Positions 1 to 9,337 of a stretch of DNA of 64,000 bases are shown one piece after another; within the stretch, counting starts at the first letter, position 1, and the number at the start of each line of letters is the position of its first letter. This DNA comes from Desulfuromusa kysingii (GTDB lineage: Bacteria; Desulfobacterota; Desulfuromonadia; Desulfuromonadales; Geopsychrobacteraceae), in assembly GCF_900107645.1 (NCBI RefSeq), contig NZ_FNQN01000006.1, positions 1-64,000 of the forward strand, in the 5' to 3' direction. Made by a program: the position numbers and the translations under genes. The notes under the pieces were generated by a model, which had not been told where the DNA came from, searched no databases, and saw only the letters and a list, made by a program, of their open reading frames with translations.

Positions 1-231
1 ATGGCATTGCTTACAGTGATATTTATGGCAATAAACAAGCAAGGTAACAGGGTGCCCCTGCTGTGGGGTGCTGTTAATCTTTCGCCAGAAACTCGCCTTG
101 ATTCTTTTTCTCAAACTCCCGCATTGGGGACAACAGGTTTCTCTGTTGTAAACAACTTCCAATCGAGCAGGCCTGACGCTGATGACCTTTTTGATTGAAA
201 AATCGACTAATCCTGTTAATAATCTTTCCAT
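1..231 (-). CDS. ISL3-type transposase, N-terminal fragment (cut by window edge)
   Basis: An ATG at 231 on the minus strand opens a frame that runs 77 codons to base 1 without a stop, so the gene continues outside the window. A GGAG ribosome binding site lies a few bases upstream. The visible part has the zinc-ribbon layout of ISL3 family transposases: a CPQCG motif at residues 34-38, a basic stretch, a Gly-His-Pro-Val core and a second pair, CKQC, at residues 73-76. In the family this domain binds the IS ends and is followed by a DDE catalytic domain, which cannot be seen here. Whether the element is intact is unknown. Confidence 0.7.
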   Translation of the reverse strand, partial: MERLLTGLVDFSIKKVISVRPARLEVVYNRETCCPQCGSLRKRIKASFWRKINSTPQQGHPVTLLVYCHKYHCKQCH

Positions 232-275
232 AGATTGATCTCCTTTCTTTGGTTGGAAATTTGATCAATTTATGG

Positions 276-307
276 GGCATACCATAATTCTTTGGTATGC
301 CTTTTTT
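276..307 (+). terminator. hairpin with T-run between the IS and the lipoprotein gene
   Basis: An 8-bp perfect stem (276-283 with 294-301) with a 10-base loop is followed by six T on the plus strand, the form of an intrinsic terminator for plus-strand transcription. Both flanking genes are on the minus strand, so it may instead insulate the transposase or belong to the IS end. Confidence 0.45.
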
Positions 308-322
308 CAGGTCAGGATCTTT

Positions 323-1391
323 TTATCCCCCTTCTTTGAGGTAGAGCCCAAGAACTCCGGTGAAGGGAACCCACTCATTGGTCATCCATGGACTCTGCGC
401 CGTGGCAAATCCCTGGGCGAGGACCTGTCCTGCAGCATTGGTCAGTAACAGGGGGAAATCTCCTTCGAAATACCAAGAGCCCCTAGCTTTTCCTCCCACT
501 TTGATCGACGCATTGATGTGCTGGCTTGGTGCGGGGCTTTCTACCACAATAAACTCGCTGCGGCAGTGTCCTTGGGGATCGGCCTCCACTAACTGGTTGG
601 CGCGGAATGCTGTCTCGTAGTCATTTCCGAAACCGTCTTCGGGGAGCGGTGCAGAAACTCCGGCCAGCATCATGAACAGTGGGGGATAGGGAGGGAAATC
701 GGAGAGCGCCTGCTGGTAGGTCGCCATGATCTCCGGTAGTGCCGGCGAGTCTCCGAGCAACCAGTGCTGCTCCGTTTTCCGGCATGGTAGGAACGATCGG
801 ACCTCGTGACCGATCGTTACCCATCCCTGCTCAAGCTGATTGTCTTCATCGGCAGGAAAGATTTCCTTCAGTCGGCCAGCCTCAAAAGAAAGACGTTTTG
901 TCTTACTAATCAAGGGCATCGTGACCATTGCCTCGTCGGCTCGTCGGTCTTTGTAAAGAACAATGATGCTGCCGGAACGGATCTCGACACTTTGCGGTGC
1001 AATCCGGTCTCCAAGAAACACCGCATTGGTTCCCTGGTAATCTCCGCCCACATTGAGGGCTGAAGACACATAAACAAATGTCCCGCTTCCACCCTCTTGC
1101 CGGACCAGAAGCAGGGCCGCATCTGCTTCATTATTTCCGTCTAGGTCGCCATAAATAGGTTGGGAGAATAGGGTGGTGACGGATTTCGAGAGGGAGCCGA
1201 TAATCGTTTCCGTCTCTGCACGACCGTCGGTAAGGTGAACCCACTTATTCTCAATTTGATAAGTGCCGCTTTCTGGAGTTGACGTATTCTGCCTTTCGGC
1301 ATGAACGGTTCTCCGACCGACGTCATGGGGGGGGTGCGCAGCCAAAAAGAAAAGGGAAGAACAGCAAACTGAAAAAAAGGGAGAGGGTCAT
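323..1391 (-). CDS. Gmad2-domain lipoprotein, frame interrupted at a G8 tract
   Basis: The C-terminal 80 residues match the Gmad2 immunoglobulin-like domain found in secreted bacterial proteins: an ESPAPSQ entry, GKARGSWYFEGDFP core and WMTNEWVPF near the end. The uninterrupted frame begins only at a TTG at 1345 and has no signal peptide. However, an ATG at 1391 overlaps the upstream stop as ATGA and encodes a hydrophobic leader ending LFGCA, a good lipobox. That leader frame hits a stop just after a run of eight C (plus-strand G8 at 1327-1334). Losing one base from the run joins leader and body into one lipoprotein of about 356 residues. Either a sequencing error or slipped-strand phase variation could explain this. 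The Gmad2 domain also looks about 30-40 residues short at its end, next to the IS. Confidence 0.7.
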
Positions 1392-1912
1392 TTTTGTCTC
1401 ACGGCAACCAGTTCCGCGCCAACTCGGAGAAATTTCACTCCGTCACGCGGTATCACCGCAAGTGCCATAGCCGCCCGATCATCAATTGGTCGCGCCGACC
1501 TGGTCTCCATGGCAAGGACCTCGGCCACACCGTCTTTGAGGGTCACCTTGATGATGTTGGTACGGTTATAAAAATCGACGTTGCGGTTAAAGACAATGAT
1601 GTTTTTGTCAAAATCGACTTCAGGCAAATTTTCACCTGGCTTGAAGGCCTCCCAAACGGCGGCGAAAGTGGCCTTATCTCTAACAAAGCCAACCGCAGAT
1701 TGAACATGTTCGACCGGTAACCGACTCAGCTGGGCCACAGGATAATCTCCACTCCAGGTTTGCAGAATAGAAGCTTCCTTAAGGGGGGTGTGTTCAGTGG
1801 CCGATACGTTATGAATTGACGCCGCCATCCTGTGACCTCCTGTACCGCTGCATGCTGTGGAGATAGAAGCCACCAGTAAGGCAGAAAGAATAATCAATTT
1901 GCATGGCATCAT
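1388..1912 (-). CDS. predicted lipoprotein with PrcB-like C-terminal domain
   Basis: The best start is ATG at 1912, seven bases after an AGGA site. It gives a 174-residue protein with a leader MMPCKLII... ending in a lipobox before C19-C20 (SISTAC), so it is expected to be anchored in a membrane. The longer frame to 2158 adds 82 residues that look non-coding. The last 95 residues (VWEAF, PEVDFDKNIIVF, and a C-terminal beta-rich part) resemble the PrcB_C domain of protease-associated lipoproteins; this is a moderate call. It overlaps the next gene by ATGA, so the two lipoproteins are probably co-translated and act together. Confidence 0.6.
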   Translation of the reverse strand: MMPCKLIILSALLVASISTACSGTGGHRMAASIHNVSATEHTPLKEASILQTWSGDYPVAQLSRLPVEHVQSAVGFVRDKATFAAVWEAFKPGENLPEVDFDKNIIVFNRNVDFYNRTNIIKVTLKDGVAEVLAMETRSARPIDDRAAMALAVIPRDGVKFLRVGAELVAVRQK

Positions 1913-2648
1913 GGATTTGTCCTGTTTGATGAATGTCTGAAAAGTGCTCTTGCCGTGTTTGGGGAGAAAATCCTCTGCAGTTGGCAAAATTGATAACCAC
2001 ATAAATATATCATCATTTTTTTCGAAATGCCCTGCTTTATTGGATAAGCCCCCGGATTGCTTGATAGACTTTTCTCTGTCTGATTGATAGTCGGTCGTGA
2101 AATATTTTAGAAAAGGATACAAACCATGTCTTACCTTCACCTCGATGTGAACCGTCAAAACTCAATCGACGACAAGAAGTTACTAGTTAGCAAACTGTGC
2201 AAGTATACTCAAGCATAAATGTGGATGTGTATTCGCCGTATTTGTATCGTTATACACGAATTGGGGGATGGCGTTATGTGGTGGATCTACCAAATGCTGA
2301 GCCAAACAACAACTTCCCGCGTCCCCGATATTGTTTAAGCACCACATACTAATACTTTATTTGAAATCGACTTGAAGGTTGGAGACGATGGGATTAAACT
2401 TAATAGAGAAGATATTACTATGAATGATATTTTGTTATCTGGGATATGGCGGAGAAATGCAATTCCATTAGGCAATTCTGTTAGAGAAATGCTGCATCTT
2501 GGGGCAGACCATCATAATCAACGGCGGGATTGGCTACCGTTGAGGTTACAATCGATGCATTAAATACATCGAAATTCGTTACCGGCAGCGAGCTGGTGAA
2601 TGATGAGGGCGACACCGCCCAATAGTACTTGAGGCAGGAGTTTAGTAA
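1913..2648. other. gap between lipoprotein operon and pntA; possible protein remnants
   Basis: No complete gene is convincing. Two plus-strand stretches read like protein: a 51-codon frame from GTG 2197 to stop 2352 (ends ...RYCLSTTY, no RBS) and an open stretch of about 35 codons ending at the stop at 2625-2627 (contains TVEVTIDALNTSKFVTG). They could be remains of decayed genes. The promoters of the divergent lipoprotein operon and of pntA should also lie here, but no clear -35/-10 pair was recognised. Confidence 0.35.
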
Positions 2649-4181
2649 ATGAAGATCGGAATTCCAAAGGAAATTCATCAAGGGGAGCGACGTGTGGCGT
2701 CGACTCCAGAAGTGGTTGCCAAACTGTCAAAGTTGGGCTTCAGTGTCGCCGTTGAGGCTGGGGCGGGAGCTGCGGCCAGCTACACAGATGATGCGTATGC
2801 CGCTGCTGGCTGTGAGATTGTCGGATCGGCTAATGACCTATGGGCCCAATCCGACGTCGTACTTAAAATACGAGCACCCGAGGGCGACGAGGTTAAGCGA
2901 CTGAAATCGGGTCAAACTCTAATCAGTTTTCTTTGGCCGGCACAGAACCCTGATTTGTTAAAGAACTTGACTGATCGTGGCATAACAGCCATCGCAATGG
3001 ATTGCATCCCGCGGATTTCGCGTGCGCAGAAGATGGATGCGCTGAGCTCGATGTCAAATATTTCTGGCTACCGCGCTATTGTTGAAGCTGCGGAGCACTT
3101 TGGCCGGTTTTTTACTGGGCAGATCACGGCAGCAGGTAAGGTACAACCCGCCAAGGTGCTGGTGATAGGAGCTGGAGTGGCAGGGTTAGCCGCCATCGGC
3201 ACCGCGAGAGGTATGGGAGCGATTGTTCGCTCGTTTGACACGCGCCCCGAAGTCAAAGAACAGATCGAAAGCATGGACGCTCAATTCCTGATGCTTGATT
3301 TCAAAGACGAGAATGGGACCGGTGAAGGCGGCTACGCCAAAGTGATGAGCGACGAGTTCATCAAGGCCGAAATGGCATTGTTTGCAGAGCAAGCGGCGGA
3401 TGTCGATATTATTGTCACCACCGCATTGATTCCGGGAAAACCGGCGCCACGGCTCATTACTGCTGAGATGATCAAGTCGATGAAAGCTGGTAGCGTGGTG
3501 GTAGATCTGGCCGCCGAGCAAGGGGGGAACTGTGAATTAACAGAACCCGGAAAAGTCGTTGTTAAACATGGCGTTTCAATCATCGGTTATACCGATATCC
3601 CGAGCCGCATGGCGACACAATCAAGCCAGTTGTATAGCAACAACTTGTACAACCTGATCACCGATATGACGCCGGGAAAAAATGGCGAGATTCTTATTGA
3701 CATGGACGATGAGGTCATTCGAGGTGCGACGGTGTGTACCGGTGGCAAAACCACCTGGCCGCCGCCCGCTCCTAAGCTCTCAGCAGCGCCGAAAAAGGTT
3801 GCACCTACACCTGCACCGGTTGCCGTTGAAAAGAAGAAGTCCGTATGGGGGCCGATTCTGACCATTGGCATTGCCGCGCTGGCTTTATTCGGTCTTGGCT
3901 CAGTCGCACCGCCTGACCTCATGGAGCACCTTACTGTCTTTGTGCTTGCCTGTTTTGTTGGTTATATGGTGATCTGGAATGTCACACCAGCATTGCATAC
4001 GCCACTCATGAGTGTCACCAACGCTATTTCTAGCATCATCGTTATTGGCGCGCTCATTCAAGTCAGCAGTACAGGCAGCATGATCAAGTGGATTGCCTTG
4101 TGCACCCTTTTAATAACCAGCATCAACATCGTCGGTGGCTTTGCCGTGACGCGTCGTATGCTCGATATGTTTCACAAGTGA
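2649..4181 (+). CDS. pntA: NAD(P) transhydrogenase subunit alpha
   Basis: PntA binds NAD(H) and, with PntB, couples hydride transfer between NADH and NADP+ to proton movement across the inner membrane, supplying NADPH. The 510 residues equal the length of the E. coli protein. Visible marks: the N-terminal [25 protein letters not shown] at about 122-137, the Rossmann motif GAGVAG at 174-179, then a Pro/Ala-rich linker at about 370-395 and a C-terminal membrane part with three to four helices. Domain I and the membrane segment are fused, as in enterobacteria, rather than split in two as in Rhodospirillum. pntB follows after 7 bases. Confidence 0.96.
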   Translation: MKIGIPKEIHQGERRVASTPEVVAKLSKLGFSVAVEAGAGAAASYTDDAYAAAGCEIVGSANDLWAQSDVVLKIRAPEGDEVKRLKSGQTLISFLWPAQNPDLLKNLTDRGITAIAMDCIPRISRAQKMDALSSMSNISGYRAIVEAAEHFGRFFTGQITAAGKVQPAKVLVIGAGVAGLAAIGTARGMGAIVRSFDTRPEVKEQIESMDAQFLMLDFKDENGTGEGGYAKVMSDEFIKAEMALFAEQAADVDIIVTTALIPGKPAPRLITAEMIKSMKAGSVVVDLAAEQGGNCELTEPGKVVVKHGVSIIGYTDIPSRMATQSSQLYSNNLYNLITDMTPGKNGEILIDMDDEVIRGATVCTGGKTTWPPPAPKLSAAPKKVAPTPAPVAVEKKKSVWGPILTIGIAALALFGLGSVAPPDLMEHLTVFVLACFVGYMVIWNVTPALHTPLMSVTNAISSIIVIGALIQVSSTGSMIKWIALCTLLITSINIVGGFAVTRRMLDMFHK

Positions 4182-4188
4182 GATTATT

Positions 4189-5589
4189 ATGATTAGCTCA
4201 GGTGTTGTGACCGCTTCTTATATCGCGGCTATCGTTCTATTTATTCTGGCCTTAAGCGGCCTTTCCAACCAGGAAACTGCACGTCGCGGTAACTGGTATG
4301 GCATCACAGGTATGGTCATCGCCTTGTTGGCAACCGTCCTTGGTGTAGTCACAAATCACTATATTGAATTACTGACCGTTCTGGTTGTGGGTGGCAGTAT
4401 CGGACTGCTGTTGGCCAAACGGGTGCAGATGACGGAAATGCCCGAGTTTATTGCCATTCTTCACAGTTTGGTTGGGCTGGCAGCTGTGCTGGTTGGTTAT
4501 GCGAATTTTGCAGATACTTCCGTGCATATGACGGGTGTTTATTTGACGGTCCATGACGTCGAGACTTACCTCGGCATCCTGATCGGAGCGCTCACATGCT
4601 CCGGTTCAATTGTTGCCTTCGCAAAACTTTCCGGTCGTATCGGCTCCAAACCACTCACCTTACCAGGCCGCCATTGGTTCAATCTTGGATTGCTCCTCTC
4701 AGTCATTTGGTTGGGCAGGGAATTCGTTATTCAATCTGCCGCTGGTGGCGGCATGCTCCCGTTGATAATCATGACAGGATTTGCGCTGGTGTTCGGTATC
4801 CATATGGTTTTGGCAATTGGCGGTGCCGATATGCCAGTTGTCATCTCCATGCTCAACAGCTATTCAGGTTGGGCGGCAGCAGCGACCGGTTTTATGCTGA
4901 ATAATGATCTGTTGATCGTGACCGGTGCGCTGGTTGGTTCAAGCGGCGCAATTTTGAGTTATATAATGTGTCGTGCAATGAACCGCAAGTTCCTGTCGGT
5001 AATAGCCGGTGGCTTTGGCTCTAGCGGAGGGACAACAGTCTCCGCTGCAAGTGGTGAACAGGAAGGCGAAGTGTCAGCGGTGACTGCGATTGAAGCAGCC
5101 GAACTGCTTGGCAATGCCAAGGAAGTGATGATTATTCCTGGTTATGGAATGGCCGTCGCAAAAGCGCAGCAAATCGTTTCTGAGATCACCAGCACTTTGC
5201 AAGCCAAGGGTGTTAATGTGCGGTTCGCAATCCATCCAGTTGCCGGGCGCATGCCTGGACAGATGAACGTATTATTGGCTGAAGCAAAAGTGCCGTACGA
5301 CATCGTTTTTGAAATGGATGAAATTAACGCTGACTTTCCCAAGGTTGATGTTTCTCTGGTTATTGGTGCCAACGATATTGTCAACCCATCAGCTATTGAT
5401 GACCCCAACAGCGCCTTGGCCGGCATGCCGGTTCTCGAGTGCTGGAAAGGCAAAACGTCGATCGTTCTGAAACGGAGCATGGCAACGGGCTATGCCGGTG
5501 TGCAGAATCCGCTATTCTTCAAAGACAATACGCGCATGTTGTTCGGTGACGCCAAAGATACGCTGCCGTCGGTGCTTGAAGCTCTGTGA
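4189..5589 (+). CDS. pntB: NAD(P) transhydrogenase subunit beta
   Basis: Partner of PntA. About the first 265 residues form the proton-conducting membrane domain (domain II), including the conserved His at 91 (ILHSLVG) and the GGADMPVV loop at 211-218. The C-terminal 170 residues form the NADP(H)-binding domain III, seen in [11 protein letters not shown] at 317-327, [18 protein letters not shown] and [10 protein letters not shown]. The length of 466 is close to the 462 of E. coli PntB. A strong terminator follows about 110 bases after the stop, so pntAB appears to be a closed two-gene operon. Confidence 0.96.
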   Translation: MISSGVVTASYIAAIVLFILALSGLSNQETARRGNWYGITGMVIALLATVLGVVTNHYIELLTVLVVGGSIGLLLAKRVQMTEMPEFIAILHSLVGLAAVLVGYANFADTSVHMTGVYLTVHDVETYLGILIGALTCSGSIVAFAKLSGRIGSKPLTLPGRHWFNLGLLLSVIWLGREFVIQSAAGGGMLPLIIMTGFALVFGIHMVLAIGGADMPVVISMLNSYSGWAAAATGFMLNNDLLIVTGALVGSSGAILSYIMCRAMNRKFLSVIAGGFGSSGGTTVSAASGEQEGEVSAVTAIEAAELLGNAKEVMIIPGYGMAVAKAQQIVSEITSTLQAKGVNVRFAIHPVAGRMPGQMNVLLAEAKVPYDIVFEMDEINADFPKVDVSLVIGANDIVNPSAIDDPNSALAGMPVLECWKGKTSIVLKRSMATGYAGVQNPLFFKDNTRMLFGDAKDTLPSVLEAL

Positions 5590-5695
5590 TTCAGGTGTTC
5601 CGTTATTTACTAGGTTCTCTAAGTGCCGCGGTAATGCAGGTGGTTGAACATCTTGTCGTGACAGGTAGAGTCAATGCGTTCACGCTTTTACAAGG

Positions 5696-5746
5696 GCAGG
5701 TACGACAGTGGCAGATGCCATTGTCGTATGCTGCTTTTTGTTTTTT
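5696..5746 (+). terminator. intrinsic terminator after pntAB
   Basis: A long near-perfect stem (GCAGGTACGACAGTGGC with its imperfect complement up to 5734) carries a 3-4 base loop and is followed directly by TTTTTGTTTTTT. It closes the pntAB transcript. Confidence 0.8.
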
Positions 5747-5765
5747 ATGGGGATAAAATCTATTT

Positions 5766-6914
5766 ATGAGCTGCAGGTGTTTGATACGCTTTTTATTGAT
5801 TTTTATGGTTGTTTTCTTGCCTGTAACTCGCTTTACTGCTTATTCTCAGACCATGCCTTCTCCGTCATCTCCATCTTTGGATGAGAAAATTGGACAGATG
5901 TTGATGGTTGGCTTTCGTGGGGCGACGGTCGATGAAAATCATTTTATCGTTAGGGATATTCAAAAATACCATCTTGGTGGGGTGATTCTGTTTGATTACG
6001 ATGTTATCAATGCACAATGGCAACGAAATATTGTCTCACCACCACAAGTTAAAGCCCTGATTTCGAGTCTGCAACAGGTTTCAATCCGCCCCTTATTAAT
6101 CGCTATTGATCAAGAGGGTGGTCATGTCGCTCGCCTGAACGAGAGAACCGGATTTCCTGCGACCTGTTCACACATGGAACTGGGGCAACAGGACGATTTA
6201 TCTCGCACCTTGACCGAGACGGCTAAGTTAGCTCGCACCTTGGCTGACATTGGGGTTGGTCTCAACTTGGCTCCCGTCATTGATCTGTGCAGCAACCCTG
6301 ATAACCCTGTTATTGCCAAATACGAACGTTGCTTTTCTGCTGATCCGCAAAAAGTGGCTGAACACGCCCTTCATTATATTCGTGCGCACCATCAGCATGG
6401 AATTTTGACGACACTCAAACATTTTCCTGGGCATGGTAGTTCGCGTAGCGATTCACACCTCGGTTTGACTGATGTGAGCGCGAGTTGGTCTGCGCGTGAG
6501 CTTCTCCCGTATCAGCAGATTATCTCCGCAGGTCAAGCCGATGTGATTATGACGGCGCATGTTTTTAACCGCCAACTCGACAGTGAATATCCCGCAACTC
6601 TCTCAAAAGCAACTATTCACGGTATTTTGCGTCAACAACTTGGTTTTGAGGGAGTGGTTATCTCTGATGATATGCAGATGGGGGCAATTGTCGATTATTA
6701 TGGTTTTGATGTTGCAATTAGCAAAGCCTTAGCCGCTGGGATCGACATTTTGGTTTTTGGTAACAATCTCCACTACGATGAACAGGTGGTACCGCGTGCC
6801 ATTGCTGTTATCAAAGATCTGATCCGCAATGGAACCCTTAGAGAAGAGCGAATTGACCAATCATACCAGCGGATTATGCGATTAAAAAGATCTGCAAAGT
6901 TGGATTGGAATTAG
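5766..6914 (+). CDS. secreted glycoside hydrolase family 3 (NagZ-like beta-N-acetylhexosaminidase)
   Basis: Family 3 enzymes of this type cleave beta-N-acetylglucosamine from peptidoglycan fragments. Visible: an N-terminal signal peptide (about residues 5-27), AIDQEGGHVARL at 113-124, the signature KHFPGHGSSRSDSH at 218-231 that carries the Asp/His acid-base pair in NagZ, and VVISDDMQMG at 297-306, whose first Asp (D301) aligns with the catalytic nucleophile. The 382 residues are longer than cytosolic E. coli NagZ (341), mainly because of the leader, so this one probably acts in the periplasm or as an envelope protein. It stands alone, with a terminator before it. Confidence 0.85.
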   Translation: MSCRCLIRFLLIFMVVFLPVTRFTAYSQTMPSPSSPSLDEKIGQMLMVGFRGATVDENHFIVRDIQKYHLGGVILFDYDVINAQWQRNIVSPPQVKALISSLQQVSIRPLLIAIDQEGGHVARLNERTGFPATCSHMELGQQDDLSRTLTETAKLARTLADIGVGLNLAPVIDLCSNPDNPVIAKYERCFSADPQKVAEHALHYIRAHHQHGILTTLKHFPGHGSSRSDSHLGLTDVSASWSARELLPYQQIISAGQADVIMTAHVFNRQLDSEYPATLSKATIHGILRQQLGFEGVVISDDMQMGAIVDYYGFDVAISKALAAGIDILVFGNNLHYDEQVVPRAIAVIKDLIRNGTLREERIDQSYQRIMRLKRSAKLDWN

Positions 6915-7022
6915 TCTCCGGGAGTATACGGCCGATCCCGGGCAATGATTATCCGTTGGGTATTGTGGAAGTTGCTTTTTTATTGCCGATCCAATAACGT
7001 TGTCTCCACAGGAGGATTAAAG

Positions 7023-7427
7023 ATGAAAATTGATCAAAAAATTTTGGAAATTGTCAATACTCTCGGCTATATCGGGACAATTGCTACAGCGAATACACAG
7101 GGACAACCCAATGTCGCTTACTTTGGCAGCCCTCAGCTAACAGAGGATGGAACCATTGTGATGGGACTAGGAAACAACCGCACTTTGCAGAATTTAGCGG
7201 AAAACCCCCTTGCAGTATTTTTATGTATCGCTGAAAGCCCGGTTGTTTTTACCACACCTGGTTATAGGCTCTATTTGCAAGTTCGTGAGATTCAAAAAGA
7301 AGGTTCAATTCTTGACCGTGTCAAAAAAGTTATAGCTGAGGTTGCAGGTGCAGCTGCTGCAGATGGGATTGTTGCTGGAGTGGTTTTCGATGTCACCGAA
7401 GTTCGTCCCCTGATTGCAATGGGTTAG
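7023..7427 (+). CDS. pyridoxamine 5'-phosphate oxidase-like FMN split-barrel protein
   Basis: A 134-residue single-domain protein of the flavin-binding split-barrel superfamily, seen in the N-terminal helix, IGTIATANTQGQPNVAYFGSP, a central NNRTLQNLAENPLAVFLC segment and the late VVFDVTEVRPL strand. Members bind FMN, F420 or heme and many have no known substrate. The frame opens earlier (6945), but a consensus AGGAGG seven bases before ATG 7023 fixes the start. No partner gene is adjacent. Confidence 0.75.
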   Translation: MKIDQKILEIVNTLGYIGTIATANTQGQPNVAYFGSPQLTEDGTIVMGLGNNRTLQNLAENPLAVFLCIAESPVVFTTPGYRLYLQVREIQKEGSILDRVKKVIAEVAGAAAADGIVAGVVFDVTEVRPLIAMG

Positions 7428-7436
7428 GCCTTTTGA

Positions 7437-7468
7437 CAGACAGGACAACGACAACATTGTCCTGTCTG
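7437..7468. other. 11-bp stem-loop after the FMN protein gene
   Basis: CAGACAGGACA at 7437-7447 is a perfect inverted repeat of 7458-7468 with a 10-base loop. No T-run follows on either strand, so it is a weak terminator candidate at best, or it stabilises the 3' end of the transcript. Confidence 0.4.
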
Positions 7469-7569
7469 CATTGCCTGGCAGGTCATTTGTGTCACCATAA
7501 TTAAGTGACTCTGTTTTCCCTGTGACTGTCAGTCCACGACACCATTCTTAGATTCTTTATAAAATTATA

Positions 7570-7605
7570 TTGACAGCGTGAATCTACTTGGCTATATTGC
7601 CAAGT
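7570..7605 (+). promoter_or_regulatory. arsR promoter with overlapping ArsR-type operator
   Basis: TTGACA at 7570-7575 and TATATT at 7593-7598 are separated by exactly 17 bases, a near-consensus sigma-70 promoter. The -10 box is the spacer of a perfect 7-bp inverted repeat, ACTTGGC (7586-7592) and GCCAAGT (7599-7605), so a dimeric repressor bound there would block RNA polymerase. The site lies just before arsR, which fits autorepression. Confidence 0.8.
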
Positions 7606-7621
7606 ACTTAGGGAGAAGCAA

Positions 7622-7954
7622 ATGGAGATAGAAACTCGAAAACATCTGGAAGCCAGAGCAAAAGTTCTCAAGGCAATGGCGCATCCCAGTCGACTCTTCA
7701 TGATTGAAGAATTGTCAAAAGGTGAGCGCTGTGTTTGTGAATTAACCGAGATGATTGGCGCTGACATCTCAACGGTTTCTAAACACCTATCTGTGTTGAA
7801 GCAAGCTGGGTTGGTGATTGATGAAAAACGTGGAAATCAGGTGTTTTACCGGTTACGTGTCCCTTGTATCCTTAATTTTTTTGGTTGTGTCGAGTCCGTT
7901 CTCGAGGCTCAGGTGAAGGATCATTCTTCACATCTTAACATTCTTAGAATGTAA
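7622..7954 (+). CDS. ArsR/SmtB-family metalloregulator
   Basis: A 110-residue winged-helix repressor. The recognition helix region reads ADISTVSKHLSVLKQAGLV (about 47-65), followed by the wing (KRGNQVFYRL). The motif RCVCEL at 36-41 places two Cys in the helix where classical As(III)-sensing ArsR proteins carry ELCVCDL, with further Cys at 82 and 89, so a thiophilic ligand such as arsenite is likely but not proven. It is the first gene of an operon with a permease, two thioredoxins and a CcdA-like protein, and has matching palindromes before itself and before the permease. Confidence 0.88.
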   Translation: MEIETRKHLEARAKVLKAMAHPSRLFMIEELSKGERCVCELTEMIGADISTVSKHLSVLKQAGLVIDEKRGNQVFYRLRVPCILNFFGCVESVLEAQVKDHSSHLNILRM

Positions 7955-7972
7955 AATTTTTTATCTGAAAGG

Positions 7973-7988
7973 TTGGCTATTTAGCCAA
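7973..7988 (+). promoter_or_regulatory. second operator-like palindrome before the permease gene
   Basis: TTGGCTA-TT-TAGCCAA is a perfect inverted repeat sharing the TTGGC/GCCAA half-sites of the arsR operator. It lies 14 bases before the permease ATG. It could be a second ArsR site or a stem-loop over the translation start. Confidence 0.6.
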
Positions 7989-8001
7989 TAAGGCAATCGT
8001 T

Positions 8002-9309
8002 ATGAATTGGAAAAATGAATGGAAGCCGCTGTTTTGGATCGTGGCTGTTTTTGGTGCGTGTTTCTTTTTACCGGTAGAAAGTTCCAGAGTTCAAGGGGCA
8101 ATCATCGAATCCCTTTATCTGGTCAAGTGGTATGCTCAAGAGCATGTGCTCCTCTGTCTGGTTCCAGCCTTCTTTATTGCTGGAGCTGTGGCCGTATTTG
8201 TCAGTCAATCGGCGGTGATGAAGTACCTGGGTCCCAAGGCCAATAAAGTCTTGGCGTATGGTGTTGCGTCTGTGTCCGGAACTATACTCGCGGTTTGTTC
8301 TTGCACTATTTTACCTCTGTTTGCTGGGATCTACCGCATGGGCGCTGGTCTTGGTCCTGCCTGTGCTTTTCTCTATTCAGGTCCAGCGATTAACATTCTC
8401 GCCATCGTTCTGACGGCTCGAATCCTCGGTCCAGAGATGGGGATTGCGCGGGCCGTTGGTGCCGTCATCTTCGCCATCGTAATCGGCCTGGCCATGAACT
8501 TCTTTTTCCGTCATGAAGAAGAGGAGAAGGCCGCCGCCGCGCCGATGATGGGAGCCGAGGACGATGGCCGTCCCTTGTGGCAAACCGCCCTCTACTTTGC
8601 CAGCATGGTCGGGATTCTGGTTTTTGCCAACTGGGGAAAAACTGAAGCAGCCAGCGGACTATGGCATGATATCTACGCAGCCAAATGGATTATTACCAGC
8701 GGATTTTCTGTCGCCTTAGCCCTCATGCTTGCCACCTGGTTCCGGCTCGGTATCGTCCGCATCGTGCTAGCATCGCTACCAGCTGTGATCTCTGCGATCA
8801 TTCTCCCGCATCAACCCGCTTTGGCCTTCACCTTTGGGGTTATTGGATTGTCAACATTGAGTAACCTCAAAAGCACCCGTGACGGTGAAATGGGTGACTG
8901 GTTCAATGAAAGTTGGGACTTTGCCAAGAAGATCCTACCGTTACTGTTAATCGGGGTCTTAATCGCCGGAGTTCTCCTCGGTCGTCCCGGTCATGAAGGT
9001 TTGATCCCATCAGCATGGGTCGCTTCGTTGGTTGGCGGAAACTCACTATTTGCCAATCTTTTCGCCTCCGTTTTCGGTGCCTTCATGTATTTTGCCACCC
9101 TCACCGAAGTCCCTATTTTGCAGGGACTCATGGGAGCTGGCATGGGTAAAGGTCCCGCCCTCGCTCTCCTCCTGGCAGGACCTGCTCTCTCTCTGCCGAA
9201 CATGCTCGTCATCCGCAGTGTCATGGGGACCAAAAAAACCATCGTTTTTGTCCTGTTGGTGATGGTGATGGCCACCATCAGTGGGTTAATATACGGATCC
9301 ATATTTTAA
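8002..9309 (+). CDS. permease of the ArsP/SO_0444 (DUF318) family
   Basis: A polytopic inner-membrane protein of 435 residues with a family-typical first half: CLVPAFFIAGAVAVF, then AVCSCTILPLFAGI with Cys99 and Cys101, and GPACAFLYSGPAINI. A cytoplasmic loop at about 168-192 is rich in Glu and Ala. Family members export trivalent organoarsenicals (ArsP) or Cu/Zn (SO_0444). The CxC motif and the ArsR-thioredoxin neighbourhood point to a thiophilic metal or metalloid; the actual substrate cannot be read from sequence. Confidence 0.85.
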   Translation: MNWKNEWKPLFWIVAVFGACFFLPVESSRVQGAIIESLYLVKWYAQEHVLLCLVPAFFIAGAVAVFVSQSAVMKYLGPKANKVLAYGVASVSGTILAVCSCTILPLFAGIYRMGAGLGPACAFLYSGPAINILAIVLTARILGPEMGIARAVGAVIFAIVIGLAMNFFFRHEEEEKAAAAPMMGAEDDGRPLWQTALYFASMVGILVFANWGKTEAASGLWHDIYAAKWIITSGFSVALALMLATWFRLGIVRIVLASLPAVISAIILPHQPALAFTFGVIGLSTLSNLKSTRDGEMGDWFNESWDFAKKILPLLLIGVLIAGVLLGRPGHEGLIPSAWVASLVGGNSLFANLFASVFGAFMYFATLTEVPILQGLMGAGMGKGPALALLLAGPALSLPNMLVIRSVMGTKKTIVFVLLVMVMATISGLIYGSIF

Positions 9310-9337
9310 CTGAACATCAATTACAAGGAGTCAGACT

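Noticed and set aside
1-198. Plus-strand open frame at the left edge
   Set aside because: It is the antisense shadow of the ISL3-type transposase start; the minus frame has a ribosome binding site and zinc-ribbon motifs.
323-1345. TTG at 1345 as the natural start of the Gmad2 protein
   Set aside because: No ribosome binding site and no signal peptide, whereas ATG 1391 gives an ATGA overlap and a lipobox one base out of frame.
1913-2158. 82-residue N-terminal extension of the PrcB-like lipoprotein
   Set aside because: It would bury the lipoprotein leader inside the protein and has no ribosome binding site; the start at 1912 explains both.
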